This document shows positions 51,168 through 60,807 of a stretch of DNA of 64,000 nucleotides, piece by piece; position 1 is the first letter of the stretch; each line of letters begins with the position of its first letter. Below the pieces are notes generated by a model. That model was not told where the DNA came from, did not search any database, and saw only the letters and a program-made list of their open reading frames with translations. The translations under genes and the position numbers were made by a program. Source of the DNA: Bacillus_BA songklensis (GTDB taxonomy: Bacteria; Bacillota; Bacilli; Bacillales; Bacillaceae_H); the NCBI RefSeq assembly GCF_042649685.1, contig NZ_JBHRZT010000052.1:496001-560000 (forward strand), written 5' to 3'.

Positions 51168-54100
51168 ATGAAAAAACGAAAACCACGTAGTGTGAAGAAG
51201 CTTTTAGCTACTTCTCTTGCATTAATTTTAGTGTCAACCCCGTTTCTTTCAACCCCGGCTGGTGCGGAAGGACTGTCTAACCCAACAGGTCAAGTAGTTT
51301 CTCAACCGGCACAGACTCCTTCCTATACAAATGTACTAGCTGATAAACCGTTTATTATTGGTCAAAGTGACCTTAACTTCTCCAGCGGTGTGAAAGCAAG
51401 TGTAGTAGTTTCACCAACAGAAAAACAACAACATGAAGGTGACGAAGTCGTTGTATTTCAATTAATGAATGGTACAACCCCTGTTAGTATCGCAGCTCTT
51501 GAAACAGATATTGACCATACGGAAAAATTCACAGCCCATTTTAATGTGAGCGGTACATCTTATACAGTAAAAGTGTTTGTAGTAGACAGCTACAGCGGCA
51601 GCCTTACAGACGTGGGTAACAGCTTAGCTGCACCGGTTACTATCTCTTCTCCTAGTTCTTTAGTGAAACTGCGTATTATGGAAACAACAGATACCCATAC
51701 GAATTTAATGAACCATGATTACTATAAAGGTGCTGATTCAAACAAAGTTGGTGTGGTTAAAACGGCTACACTCATTAAGCAGGCTCGCGCGGAAGTGGAA
51801 AATAGTGTTCTAGTAGATAATGGAGATACCATTCAGGGTACACCACTGGGCTCTTATATGGCACAGATTAATCCATTAAAAGATGGACAAGTACATCCTG
51901 CCATTAAAATCATGAATGAACTTGATTATGATATGGCAACTTTAGGTAACCATGAATTTAACTATGGTTTAGATATGTTAGATGAAATTTATGATGATGC
52001 CGACTTTGACTATGTGTCAGCTAACGTTAATGAAGACGATGGAGACGGAAATCCTGCAAATGATAAACCGATGTTTGAGCCTTATAAAATCGTCGAAAAG
52101 GAAGTGATTGACGAAAAAGGTCAAAAACAGACATTGAAAATCGGCTATATAGGCTTCGCTCCTCCGCAAATTATGGATTGGGACAAAGCACACCTTCAAG
52201 GAAAAGTGACGACAGCAGACATCGTTACTACTGCGGAAAAATATGTTCCAGAGATGAAGGAAAAAGGCGCTGATATCGTTATCGCCCTTACACACTCAGG
52301 ATTCAACGGCGCCGCAGTGAAAGGTGCAATGGCAGAAGATGCTGTTTACGCATTAAGTAAAGTTGACGGAATCGACGCAATTACGTTCTCTCATACTCAT
52401 AAGGTGTTTCCTGCCGCTACGGAAAACGCTCTGGATGCTTTATTCAAAGGTACTGACGGTAAACCTTTACCTGGCGTAGACAATGCTAAAGGAACAATCA
52501 ATGGTGTGGCCGCTGTTCAAGCTGGTTATGGCGGTGGAAATTTAGGTATTATCGATTTAGACATTATGAAAACTGGAAGCGGTAAATGGGAAGTTATTAA
52601 CTCTCAATCTTCTACAAAAGCCGTGAAAGCAGATTCAAGTGATGTTGATCAGTCTCTAGTAAAATTAATTGAGAATGAGCACAAAGCAACAGTTGATTAT
52701 ACGAATGGTAAGCTTGGCACAACCACTGCACCAATTCACAGCTATTTCTCACTTGTACAAGATGATCCTTCCGTTCAAGTTGTGACAGCTGCCCAGAAAT
52801 GGTATGTAGAAAAATATATTGCTTTAAACGCACCAGAGTATAAAAACACTCCGATTTTATCCGTAGGTGCACCATTTAAAGCAGGACGCAACAATGCTGA
52901 TGAATATACAGAAATTCAAAAAGGCGATTTAACAATCCGCAGTGCCGGTGACCTTTATCTCTATGATAACACCCTAAAAGCAATTCTTGTGAAAGGTTCC
53001 GTTGTGAAAGAATGGTTAGAAATGTCGGCGGGGAAATTTAACCAAATTGATCCTTCTAAAACAGAAGAACAACCATTATTAAACCCTTCATTCCAAGTTT
53101 ATAACTTTGATGTTATTGACGGGGTTCAGTATCAAGTTGATGTAACTAAACCTGCAAAATATAAGCCTAACGGTGACCTTATCGATGCTAACAATAGCCG
53201 TATTGTTAACTTGACATATAACGGTCAGCCTGTTGATCCAAATCAAGACTTTATCGTTGTTACAAATAACTACCGTGCAGGCGGCGGCGGTAACTTCCCT
53301 GGCGTGAAAGGCAGCAAATATGTTGTAGATTCTGCTGATGAAAATCGCCAAATTTTAATGGATTACATTAAAGAAAAAGGTGAAATTAATCCAACGATTG
53401 ATCACAACTGGTCGATTGCTCCTATTAACGGCGATGTAAATGTAACATTCACATCTTCACCTAGGGGAGCAGCGTATGCAGAATCAACGGATAACATTAA
53501 ATACACTGGCAGAACAGACGATAAAGGCTATGGTATTTATACAATTGACTTAAAGGGCAGCAATACGACAGAGCCTCCGAATGAGAATATTAAGGTACAA
53601 TTACTAGGCTTAAACGATTTGCACGGTCAATTAGATACAGACACTAAATTAAAACGTGACGGCAAAGATGTATTGGCAGGCAGCATGGAATACACAGCTG
53701 CGGCAATGAAGCAGCGTGAAGCAACCAATCCCAACACACTTTTAGTTCATGCTGGCGACATGATTGGCGGAAGCCCGCTTATCTCTGCCTTATTCCAGGA
53801 TGAGCCTACTGTTGAGGTAATGGAAGCTATGGGCTTCGATGTCGGTACGCTTGGTAACCACGAATTTGACGAAGGTATTGCTGAATTACAGCGTATGATC
53901 AAGGGTGGTCAGCATCCAAAAGGTACTGAAAACTATGACGGAATGAACTTCCCGGTTGTTGCTGCGAATGCATATGATTCAGCTACTGGTAAGTTAATTA
54001 CTGAGCCTTATGTTATCAAAGAAGTTGGCGGTACAAAAATCGGTTTCATCGGGGTTGTAACACAAGAGACTCCTAACATGATTGTACGTAAAGGCAATGA

Positions 54101-55175
54101 AACACTTGAAATTACCGATGAAGCGGAAGCAATTAACAAGTACACGGAAGAGTTAAAGAAACAAGGCATAGAGGCAATTGTTGTACTTGCTCATAACCCT
54201 ACGACACAAACCGGTAAAGCTGATGCATTCGATGCATCTGACATTGCCGAAAAAGTGGATGATGAAGTTGACGCGATCTTTGCTGCCCATAACCATGTTT
54301 TTGTTGATAAAGAAGTTGACGGTAAATTGCTCGTTCAAGCATATTCTTACGGCTCTGCTTTCTCTGATGTTGATCTTGAAATCGACCCTGCTACAGGCGA
54401 TATTGTGAAAAAAGAAGCAGAAGTCGTGACAGTTTACCAACCTGATTACACTCCAGACCCTGCCATTTCAGCTATTATGAAAAAGTACGAAGATAAAATA
54501 GCTCCAATTAAGGCGGAAGTAGTCGGTGAATCTTCAGCAGCTTTATCAAAAGATTACCCTAATATAGGGGAATCTGGTGACAAAGCACTTGGTAACTTAA
54601 TCGCAGACGGCATGAAAGCTGCGATGAATGCTGACTTTGCCCTGATGAACGGCGGCGGTGTCCGTGCACAGCTGGATGCGGGTGAAGTTACATTTGGTGA
54701 TTTATTCTCTATCCAGCCGTTCGGTAATGTATTAAACAAAGTAAAACTTAGTGGTGCAGATTTAGAAACTGTATTAAACAACCAAATCACAGACAGAGGT
54801 CTTGACTTCCACATTGCCGGCTTCAAGTACACTTATACTTATGACAGTGCGGCTAAAACAGGTAAAGTGGTAGATATCTTCCTACCAGATGGAAGTAAGA
54901 TTGATAAAACTAAAGAATATACAGTTGTTGTAAACAACTACATGTATGGAAACATGAAATACGGCATTGGAGCACTTTCCACAGATTTAGAAGTGGGTCC
55001 GGAAGATTTGAAAGCAACAGCTGATTTTGTAAAATCATTGCCCAAACCATTTGAATACAAAGCAGAAGGTCGTATCCAAAAAGTTGAAGCTGCTCCTGCT
55101 GCGGTTGCACCTGCAGAAACAGCAGCACCAGCTTCAGAAACAACAGCACCAGCTGATGCAACAAAAGCCAGCTAA
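51168..55175 (+). CDS. Tandem 2',3'-cyclic-nucleotide phosphodiesterase/5'-nucleotidase, exported (YfkN-like)
   Basis: A 1335-residue exported protein with a signal peptide (ending near TPAGA). A first metallophosphatase domain (about 165-430: METTDTHTNL, LVDNGDTIQG, TLGNHEFNYG, FSHTHKVFP) is followed by a 5'-nucleotidase C-domain. A second metallophosphatase (about 805-1080: GLNDLHGQLD, LVHAGDMIGG, TLGNHEFDEG, AHNHVFV) follows, then a second C-domain with LMNGGGVRAQLD and FSIQPFGN. B. subtilis YfkN has the same double layout and frees phosphate from nucleotides. The C-terminus is a short Ala-Pro-Thr tail with no LPXTG sorting signal. ATG 51168 follows GAAGGGTGA. Confidence 0.92.
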   Translation: MKKRKPRSVKKLLATSLALILVSTPFLSTPAGAEGLSNPTGQVVSQPAQTPSYTNVLADKPFIIGQSDLNFSSGVKASVVVSPTEKQQHEGDEVVVFQLMNGTTPVSIAALETDIDHTEKFTAHFNVSGTSYTVKVFVVDSYSGSLTDVGNSLAAPVTISSPSSLVKLRIMETTDTHTNLMNHDYYKGADSNKVGVVKTATLIKQARAEVENSVLVDNGDTIQGTPLGSYMAQINPLKDGQVHPAIKIMNELDYDMATLGNHEFNYGLDMLDEIYDDADFDYVSANVNEDDGDGNPANDKPMFEPYKIVEKEVIDEKGQKQTLKIGYIGFAPPQIMDWDKAHLQGKVTTADIVTTAEKYVPEMKEKGADIVIALTHSGFNGAAVKGAMAEDAVYALSKVDGIDAITFSHTHKVFPAATENALDALFKGTDGKPLPGVDNAKGTINGVAAVQAGYGGGNLGIIDLDIMKTGSGKWEVINSQSSTKAVKADSSDVDQSLVKLIENEHKATVDYTNGKLGTTTAPIHSYFSLVQDDPSVQVVTAAQKWYVEKYIALNAPEYKNTPILSVGAPFKAGRNNADEYTEIQKGDLTIRSAGDLYLYDNTLKAILVKGSVVKEWLEMSAGKFNQIDPSKTEEQPLLNPSFQVYNFDVIDGVQYQVDVTKPAKYKPNGDLIDANNSRIVNLTYNGQPVDPNQDFIVVTNNYRAGGGGNFPGVKGSKYVVDSADENRQILMDYIKEKGEINPTIDHNWSIAPINGDVNVTFTSSPRGAAYAESTDNIKYTGRTDDKGYGIYTIDLKGSNTTEPPNENIKVQLLGLNDLHGQLDTDTKLKRDGKDVLAGSMEYTAAAMKQREATNPNTLLVHAGDMIGGSPLISALFQDEPTVEVMEAMGFDVGTLGNHEFDEGIAELQRMIKGGQHPKGTENYDGMNFPVVAANAYDSATGKLITEPYVIKEVGGTKIGFIGVVTQETPNMIVRKGNETLEITDEAEAINKYTEELKKQGIEAIVVLAHNPTTQTGKADAFDASDIAEKVDDEVDAIFAAHNHVFVDKEVDGKLLVQAYSYGSAFSDVDLEIDPATGDIVKKEAEVVTVYQPDYTPDPAISAIMKKYEDKIAPIKAEVVGESSAALSKDYPNIGESGDKALGNLIADGMKAAMNADFALMNGGGVRAQLDAGEVTFGDLFSIQPFGNVLNKVKLSGADLETVLNNQITDRGLDFHIAGFKYTYTYDSAAKTGKVVDIFLPDGSKIDKTKEYTVVVNNYMYGNMKYGIGALSTDLEVGPEDLKATADFVKSLPKPFEYKAEGRIQKVEAAPAAVAPAETAAPASETTAPADATKAS

Positions 55176-55220
55176 TTTAAGTTCAACCAACTAGATAATC
55201 TAGACCGGAGCAAAAATAGA

Positions 55221-55246
55221 TAAACCCGGAGTTCTCTCCGGGTTTA
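55221..55246 (+). terminator. Hairpin between nucleotidase and SLH genes
   Basis: TAAACCCGGAG (55221-55231) pairs with CTCCGGGTTTA (55236-55246). It has no T run and lies 28 nt before the next start, so it may attenuate rather than end transcription. Confidence 0.6.
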
Positions 55247-55273
55247 TGACTCTAAAAAAGAGAGGGATTCAAA

Positions 55274-57199
55274 TTGAAACAAAAATTCTTATCAATGGGA
55301 TTAGTTGCTGCCCTTATTTCCTCAGCACTTCCGACCGCTTCGTTTGCGGCTGCGCCGACTTTAAACGATATTCCAAATAAGAAGCAGGGAGAAGCTGTGA
55401 CGATTCAAGGAAAAGCAACTTCTTCTGATGTAATTATTAAAGTAGTAGACCCTAATAATTTAAATCTATTTTATGACTCTGTGCAGCCTTCTAATAATGG
55501 TGATTATTCCAGCAGCTTTACACTGCCGGTCAATGCCGAAACAGGAACCTATCAAATAGTAGCAGGACAAGGAAGCGAAGTAGCAACTGATAAGTTTATT
55601 GTATTTAAAGCATCGGGAGAAGGCACCCAAAACATTTCAATTGAAGATGTTCAGTCCAAAAAGCGTGGAGAAACTTTGGTTATTAGAGGGCAATCTACTT
55701 TTTCAGAAGTAACTATAAAAGTAGTTGCACCGAATAATACTGTTTTATATTTTGATATAGTACAACCAAATGATCAAAAACAATATGAGGCTTCTTTTGC
55801 ATTACCGCAAGAAGCGGAGCTTGGAACTTATACAATTGTAGCGGGTAAAGATGAAGAAGTAGCAACAGATACGTTTACTGTTATTCAATCAAACGGAAGC
55901 GGCGGTAACAATGGTGGCGGAAACTCAGGCGGCGGCTCAAACGGAGGATCTCGTGGTGGTTCAGGCAGCTCCGGCGGCACAACAACTCCATCTGCTGGAG
56001 GAAAAGAGCCTTACGTTAAAGAGGAAAAGCAGACGGATTCTAAGGGACAGGCATCTGTTGTTGCTAAAGTAGATAACAGCAAAGTAGAGGAGTTTATCAA
56101 GAATAACCCTAAATCAAAAGCATTAGAAATCTCTATGCCTAAAGTAACAGGTAATGAAAAGGCGAAAGTAGAAATTTCAGCTGAAACGTTCAATCTTTTA
56201 AATGAAAAAGATCAACGGTTCACCGTTGAACTAAAAGGTGATGTCGTCTCTTATACGCTTCCGGCCAGTGAGATTAATGTAGAAGCCATTGCCCAATCTT
56301 TAGGTGTACAAGGCAAGGATGTAAAACTATCTATCACCATGAATGAAACAACAGACACTACAGGGGCAATTAAGAAGAATAATCTTAATCTGGCAGCAAA
56401 AGTAGTAGAATTCAAGATTGGGGCCGTTGCTGGAAGTAAAATGAAAGAGATTGACCGTTTTACTCAATATGTAGAGCGCGAGATTACAATGAGCAAGACA
56501 GTAAATCCAAACCGTGCGACAGCGGTTCGATTAAATGATGACGGTACGGTCTCTGCAATCCCAACCAAATTTGAAGGCAACAAGGCTATTTTCAAAAGCT
56601 TAACGAACAGTAAATACACTGTTGTTGAAAATACAGTTACCTATAAAGATTTAGAGCAGGCCTGGAACCGCGAGGATATTGAAACATTAGCTTCTAAATT
56701 TATCATTAAAGGCTATGAAGACGGTACATTCAGACCAAATAATACAACGACCCGCCTTCAATTAGCGTTATTGTTAACAAGAAGCTTAGGGTTAACAACA
56801 GATAAGCAATACGATGGCCGTTTTAAAGATGTAAGTGCTGACAGCTGGTATACAAAAGATATTATGGCAGCGGTAGAAGCTGGTATTATCACAGGGAAGG
56901 AAGATGGGACATTCGCTCCTTTTGAACCTGTAAAACGCGAGCAAGCTGCAGCAATGATCAAACGGGCATTAAACTTTGTCACATATGACTCTGCAAAATT
57001 AGATCAATCAAAAAAATTAGATCTATTAAAGGATAAAGAAATCATTAGCCCTTATGCTCAAAAGGATATTGAATTCCTTCTGCAAGCAGGAATTATGAGC
57101 GGAAAGAATGATGGAAGCTTTGATCCTAGAGGCGGTACTACACGTGCCCAAATCGCCAAGATGCTGCATAGAGCATTAACATTCGCAAATCTTATGTAA
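55274..57199 (+). CDS. Exported SLH-anchored protein with two Ig-like repeats
   Basis: A 641-residue exported protein. The signal peptide ends near TASFAA. Two similar beta-sandwich domains (about 30-115 and 118-205) share the patterns KKQGEAVTIQGKATSSDVII and KKRGETLVIRGQSTFSEVTI. A Gly/Ser linker (about 208-240), a mixed domain (about 245-450) and three SLH motifs (about 460-640; IIKGYEDGTFRPNN, GRFKDVSADSWYTKDI, GIMSGKNDGSFDPRGG) follow. SLH motifs attach it to the wall polymer. The TTG start has GAGG upstream. It follows the nucleotidase by 99 nt and may be co-expressed. Confidence 0.88.
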   Translation: MKQKFLSMGLVAALISSALPTASFAAAPTLNDIPNKKQGEAVTIQGKATSSDVIIKVVDPNNLNLFYDSVQPSNNGDYSSSFTLPVNAETGTYQIVAGQGSEVATDKFIVFKASGEGTQNISIEDVQSKKRGETLVIRGQSTFSEVTIKVVAPNNTVLYFDIVQPNDQKQYEASFALPQEAELGTYTIVAGKDEEVATDTFTVIQSNGSGGNNGGGNSGGGSNGGSRGGSGSSGGTTTPSAGGKEPYVKEEKQTDSKGQASVVAKVDNSKVEEFIKNNPKSKALEISMPKVTGNEKAKVEISAETFNLLNEKDQRFTVELKGDVVSYTLPASEINVEAIAQSLGVQGKDVKLSITMNETTDTTGAIKKNNLNLAAKVVEFKIGAVAGSKMKEIDRFTQYVEREITMSKTVNPNRATAVRLNDDGTVSAIPTKFEGNKAIFKSLTNSKYTVVENTVTYKDLEQAWNREDIETLASKFIIKGYEDGTFRPNNTTTRLQLALLLTRSLGLTTDKQYDGRFKDVSADSWYTKDIMAAVEAGIITGKEDGTFAPFEPVKREQAAAMIKRALNFVTYDSAKLDQSKKLDLLKDKEIISPYAQKDIEFLLQAGIMSGKNDGSFDPRGGTTRAQIAKMLHRALTFANLM

Positions 57200-57210
57200 T
57201 CAAGTAAGGT

Positions 57211-57292
57211 TTTCTTCATCCCTCACCTAAGCTTCTTCTGTTTCCTCTAGCTCGAGGTGAGGGTCTTATTGTCCCTTAATGGTTAATGAGGG
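57211..57292 (-). repeat. Solo IS200/IS605-type end after the SLH gene
   Basis: On the minus strand TTTATCCCTCATTAACC and AATAAGACCCTCACCTCGAG precede a CCTCACC-GGTGAGG hairpin. The layout matches the left end of the TnpB element and the copy at 22150. It lies immediately after a stop codon. Confidence 0.55.
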
Positions 57293-57298
57293 ATAAAA

Positions 57299-57349
57299 GG
57301 AGGATGACTCAAAAGGTCGTTGAATAACGGCGCTTTTGAGTCACCCTTT
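57299..57349. repeat. Composite palindromic repeat, copy G
   Basis: GGAGGATGACTCAAAAG and CTTTTGAGTCACCC pair around GTCGTTGAATAACGGCG, then T-rich sequence. Only the first module is present; it probably terminates transcription here. Confidence 0.65.
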
Positions 57350-57371
57350 CTCTTTTTTACCTTAAACGAAT

Positions 57372-57427
57372 TTTATTATTTTCCGAAAGAATACTCCCGC
57401 TTCAAGGAATGTGCAGGGCGTAACTAC
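57372..57427 (+). repeat. Solo IS200/IS605-type end, plus orientation
   Basis: TTTAT (57372-57376) is followed by TATTTTCCGAAAGAATACTC, CCGCTTCAAG and a final GGGCGTAACTAC. This matches TTTAT-CATTTCCGACAGAAGACTCC of the TnpB element left end and a short right-end-like tail, about 50 bp in all. Confidence 0.5.
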
Positions 57428-57441
57428 CTATTTTTCAGTAT

Positions 57442-59520
57442 CTAGCAAAATAGGTCACCAATTATGCCACCGCCAAATATGTCACAGAATAAGTCGCCAA
57501 CTTCACCGAACACGCTTTCAAGGGCTTCACCTATTTCTTCTGCAGCATAACCAAGTCCATTTAATATCCCCGTAACAACATCGTTCGCTACACTAAATAC
57601 ATCATTTAGAAATTGAGCAATGGCTTGAGCAGTAAAGGAAAAAACATCCTTGAGAACCTGACTTATTTCCATTAGAGTGAAGCCTATAAATTGAAGGACT
57701 TCGGCAATTTCTTCAACTGCTGTAGTAAAAACGTCAAAAAGTGCTGTAGCTATTTCGGCTACAATAAATCCAATCGCCTTTAAGATCATAGCTGCCCCCT
57801 GTGCTGCCTCTAGGAATACGTCTTTAAGGGCTGACGCTACCTCCGTTGCGACAAAGCCGACCGCCTTTAAAATCGAAGCTGCCCCCTGCGCTGCCAGTAA
57901 AAATACGTCTTTAAGGGCTGACGCTACCTCCGTTACGACAAAGCCGATGGCCTTTAAGATCGAAGCTGCCCCCTGCGCTGCCAGTAAGAATACGTCTTTA
58001 AGGGCTGACGCTACCTCTGTTACGACAAAGCCGATGGCCTTTAAAATCGTTGCCGCCCCCTGTGCTGCCTCTAGGAATACGTCTTTAAGGGCTGACGCTA
58101 CCTCCGTTACGACAAAGCCAATCGCCTTTAAGATCGTTGCTGCCCCCTGTGCTGCCAGTAAGAATACGTCTTTAAGGGCTGACGCTACCTCCGTTACGAC
58201 AAAGCCAATCGCCTTTAAAATCGTTGCCGCCCCCTGCGCTGCCAGTAAGAATACGTCTTTAAGGGCTGACGCTACCTCCGTTACGACAAAGCCGATGGCC
58301 TTTAAGATCGTTGCCGCCCCCTGTGCTGCCAGTAAGAATACGTCTTTAAGGGCTGACGCTATCTCCGTTACGACAAAGCCAATCGCCTTTAAAATCGTTG
58401 CCGCCCCCTGCGCTGCCAGTAAGAATACGTCTTTAAGGGCTGACGCTATCTCCGTTACGACAAAGCCGATGGCCTTTAAGATCGAAGCTGCCCCCTGTGC
58501 TGCCAGTACAAATACGTCTTTAAGGGCTGACGCTACCTCCGTTACGACAAAGCCGATCGTCTTTAAAATCGTTGCTGCCCCCTGCGCTGCCAGTAAGAAT
58601 ACGTCTTTAAGGGCTAACGCTACCTCCGTTACGACAAAGCCGATCGCCTTTAAAATCGTTGCCGCCCCCTGTGCTGCCAGTACGAATACGTCTTTAAGGG
58701 CCAACGCTACCTCCGTTACGGTAAAGCCGATGACCTTTAAAATCGAAGCTGCACCCTGCGCAGCTTCGAGGAATACGTCTTTAAGGGCTGACGCTACCTC
58801 CGTTACGGTAAAGCCTACCGCCTTTAAGATCTCTGCAGCACTTTGAGCAGCCAAGTTGAATACCTCCTGAAGTGCTTGAGCTATATCAAGTACACTAAAA
58901 CCTAGCAGCATCAAGATTTCGGCTGTATCCCCGGCCTCAAGGTCAAACACTGAAAGAAGTGCACCAGCTATCTCCGTTGCTCTAAAAGCCTCGTTGGCAA
59001 GGATTTGTGCAGTTTGTTGTACGGTTATAAAAAACTCGGAATTTAATTGTTCTGCAATCTGTGTTGCTGTGTTTCCTAGAATATTTAACTGGCGTGCTCG
59101 AATAACTGGATCGTTATCAATTCTAAATCTAATAGGAATGATCCGGTTATTAACAAACGTATTTGGTCCAGCTATCACTGTAAGAGGAACAAGTGCAATA
59201 GGAGGTAAATTTGTATTATTTCGAGTCACTTCGTTGACTTCAACCAGAAATTGAATCTCATCTCCTATTCGAACATTTCTCACTCTCCAGTTAACCCTGT
59301 AATTACTTTCAGAAATACCTAGCAATTCAAACTGTGCAAGGGGGGTATTTGTAGTTAGATTTTCAACTGTTACTGTTATGAAGGTCTCTAGTGAGTTATC
59401 AAATGTATCCGGTGCCGGCGTTCCTTCCCCTAGTGGCGGAAACCAAAAAAATGAAGTTGTTGGATCTAGTTCATCATTCATTAAAAATGGTAAATTTTCT
59501 ATTGGATGTTCATCCGTCAT
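57442..59520 (-). CDS. Large protein of 29-residue helical repeats
   Basis: A 692-residue protein without signal peptide. The N-terminal domain (about 1-150) looks beta-rich (FITVTVENLTTNTPLAQFEL). From about 170 to 600, a 29-residue unit repeats (GAATILKAIGFVVTEVASAL then KDVFLLAAQ): twelve near-identical copies and four to five degenerate ones at the ends. Each unit can form two short amphipathic helices, so an alpha-solenoid is likely. The C-terminus is Gly-rich with two Cys. The DNA repeats are 87 nt and nearly identical. AAAGGAGCG precedes the ATG. The function is not known; a role in surface structure or the spore coat is a guess. Confidence 0.85.
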   Translation of the reverse strand: MTDEHPIENLPFLMNDELDPTTSFFWFPPLGEGTPAPDTFDNSLETFITVTVENLTTNTPLAQFELLGISESNYRVNWRVRNVRIGDEIQFLVEVNEVTRNNTNLPPIALVPLTVIAGPNTFVNNRIIPIRFRIDNDPVIRARQLNILGNTATQIAEQLNSEFFITVQQTAQILANEAFRATEIAGALLSVFDLEAGDTAEILMLLGFSVLDIAQALQEVFNLAAQSAAEILKAVGFTVTEVASALKDVFLEAAQGAASILKVIGFTVTEVALALKDVFVLAAQGAATILKAIGFVVTEVALALKDVFLLAAQGAATILKTIGFVVTEVASALKDVFVLAAQGAASILKAIGFVVTEIASALKDVFLLAAQGAATILKAIGFVVTEIASALKDVFLLAAQGAATILKAIGFVVTEVASALKDVFLLAAQGAATILKAIGFVVTEVASALKDVFLLAAQGAATILKAIGFVVTEVASALKDVFLEAAQGAATILKAIGFVVTEVASALKDVFLLAAQGAASILKAIGFVVTEVASALKDVFLLAAQGAASILKAVGFVATEVASALKDVFLEAAQGAAMILKAIGFIVAEIATALFDVFTTAVEEIAEVLQFIGFTLMEISQVLKDVFSFTAQAIAQFLNDVFSVANDVVTGILNGLGYAAEEIGEALESVFGEVGDLFCDIFGGGIIGDLFC

Positions 59521-59911
59521 TTATTACGCTCCTTTTCAAATTATTCCTGACAAAATCAATTTATGTACACAAGCTAAATGTGAAAGGGGCAAGTTTCCTA
59601 TGTACATTTTATTTTAGGTGCCTGTTACCGCCCGTTTTAAAAATAACCTCACTTAATTGTTGGTGGAATTCATGTTTTTCAAGAGGGAAATTAACTGGCA
59701 GTAAGATCTCCGGTGAATGAAGTTTCACTTTATCCATTATCAGTAATTTGAGGAAATTGGATGCTCCCATTATCAACATTGTTCTTGGAACAGAGTCTTT
59801 CAGAGGGGGATTCAGATAAAATGGTCAGAAGCAACGTCTTTTGTTTATAACGGTTGAATATTGTATCTTTAAAAGACAGGAGAAAATTTTAAAATTTGAA
59901 GGAGTGTCAAA
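59521..59911. other. Intergenic region with an IS605-like relic
   Basis: No gene is supported. At 59697-59733, GGCAGTAAGATC and a 20-nt block starting TGAATGAAGTTTC are shared (opposite strand) with the solo end at 22150-22223. The FMN-reductase ribosome site GAAGGAG closes the region. Confidence 0.55.
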
Positions 59912-60463
59912 ATGAAAATACTTGCATTATACGGAAGTTCGCGTCCAAACGGGAATTCCGAGAAGTTGGCCGAAACGGCATTTGAAGGGCTGGAAATCAC
60001 CCATGTTTATTTGCGGGACAGAAACATTCAGCCTGTCGTGGATCAACGGCATGAAGAAGGGGGTTTCCAGCCGATTGATGATGACTACGATGTGACGATT
60101 GAACAGGTTCTAGAGCATGACATTCTTGTATTTGTGACACCGTTATACTGGTACGGGATGTCGGGTGCGATGAAGGATTTTGTTGATCGCTGGTCACAGA
60201 GTTTGCGTGATACTCGTTACAATTTTAAAGAACAAATGAGCAAGAAAAGGGCGTATGTTATTGTGGCAGGGGGAGACAATCCCCGGATTAAGGCATTGCC
60301 GCTTATTCAGCAGTTTCAATATATTTTTGATTTTATGGGAATGGAGTTTGCAGGCTATGTGATCGGGAAAGGAAGTAAGCCTGACGATATTTTACAGGAC
60401 GAGCGAGCAATGAGGGATGCAGCAATTCTCAATGAACAGTTACGGGCAGTTCAGAAATCATAG
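59912..60463 (+). CDS. NADPH-dependent FMN reductase, flavodoxin-like
   Basis: A 183-residue flavoprotein of the NADPH-dependent FMN reductase/flavodoxin-like fold. The phosphate-binding loop is YGSSRPNGNSEKLAE. TPLYWYGMSGAMKDFVDRW is the conserved flavin-contact region. Such enzymes pass electrons from NADPH to flavin or quinone-like compounds and are often stress-linked. GAAGGAG precedes the ATG. It is a single gene, terminated by the composite repeat just downstream. Confidence 0.88.
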   Translation: MKILALYGSSRPNGNSEKLAETAFEGLEITHVYLRDRNIQPVVDQRHEEGGFQPIDDDYDVTIEQVLEHDILVFVTPLYWYGMSGAMKDFVDRWSQSLRDTRYNFKEQMSKKRAYVIVAGGDNPRIKALPLIQQFQYIFDFMGMEFAGYVIGKGSKPDDILQDERAMRDAAILNEQLRAVQKS

Positions 60464-60578
60464 AAAGGGGATGTTTCAAAACGACGAGGATTATGTCGTT
60501 TTGAGACATCCCATCAAATGAAGCGTCAACAAAATCAAGGATTTTCTTGACGCTTCATTTGATTTTAAAAAAGTTTAT
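60464..60578. repeat. Composite palindromic repeat, copy H, serving as terminator
   Basis: GGGATGTTTCAAAACGAC pairs with GTCGTTTTGAGACATCCC, then module two: ATGAAGCGTCAACAAAATC pairs with GATTTTCTTGACGCTTCAT. The best-preserved copy with both modules; GAGTCAGCTT follows at 60600. Confidence 0.8.
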
Positions 60579-60807
60579 CCTTTTATGAGGGGATTTTTGA
60601 GTCAGCTTTGTCGTTTTCACGAAGAACAAGAACCTTTGTAAAAAAATTAAAGAAAGAGTTAATTTTGTAAAATAATATTCAATCTATTTATCTATTTTTG
60701 TTTACGAAACATTTAGAAAACATCGACCTTTTTCCTTATTCCTTCGCAAGTTTTACCGCATTTATAATGGACGGGTGCGCATACAACAAGAAGAGGAGAA
60801 GGGAAAA
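60579..60807. other. Intergenic region before the phospholipase-D-like gene
   Basis: No gene is seen. The sequence is AT-rich; the ribosome site GAGGAGAAGGG at 60791-60801 belongs to the next gene. Confidence 0.5.

Noticed and set aside
57947..58846. A 299-codon open frame on the plus strand opposite the repeat protein
   Set aside because: It is a shadow of the 87-nt repeats: because the unit length is divisible by three, an open antisense phase stays open. It has no ribosome site, and its product (KNTSLRADATSVTTKP units) is low-complexity.
57947..58846. CRISPR-like array in the repeat gene
   Set aside because: The 87-nt units are contiguous, lack unique spacers and keep the coding frame, so they are protein repeats.
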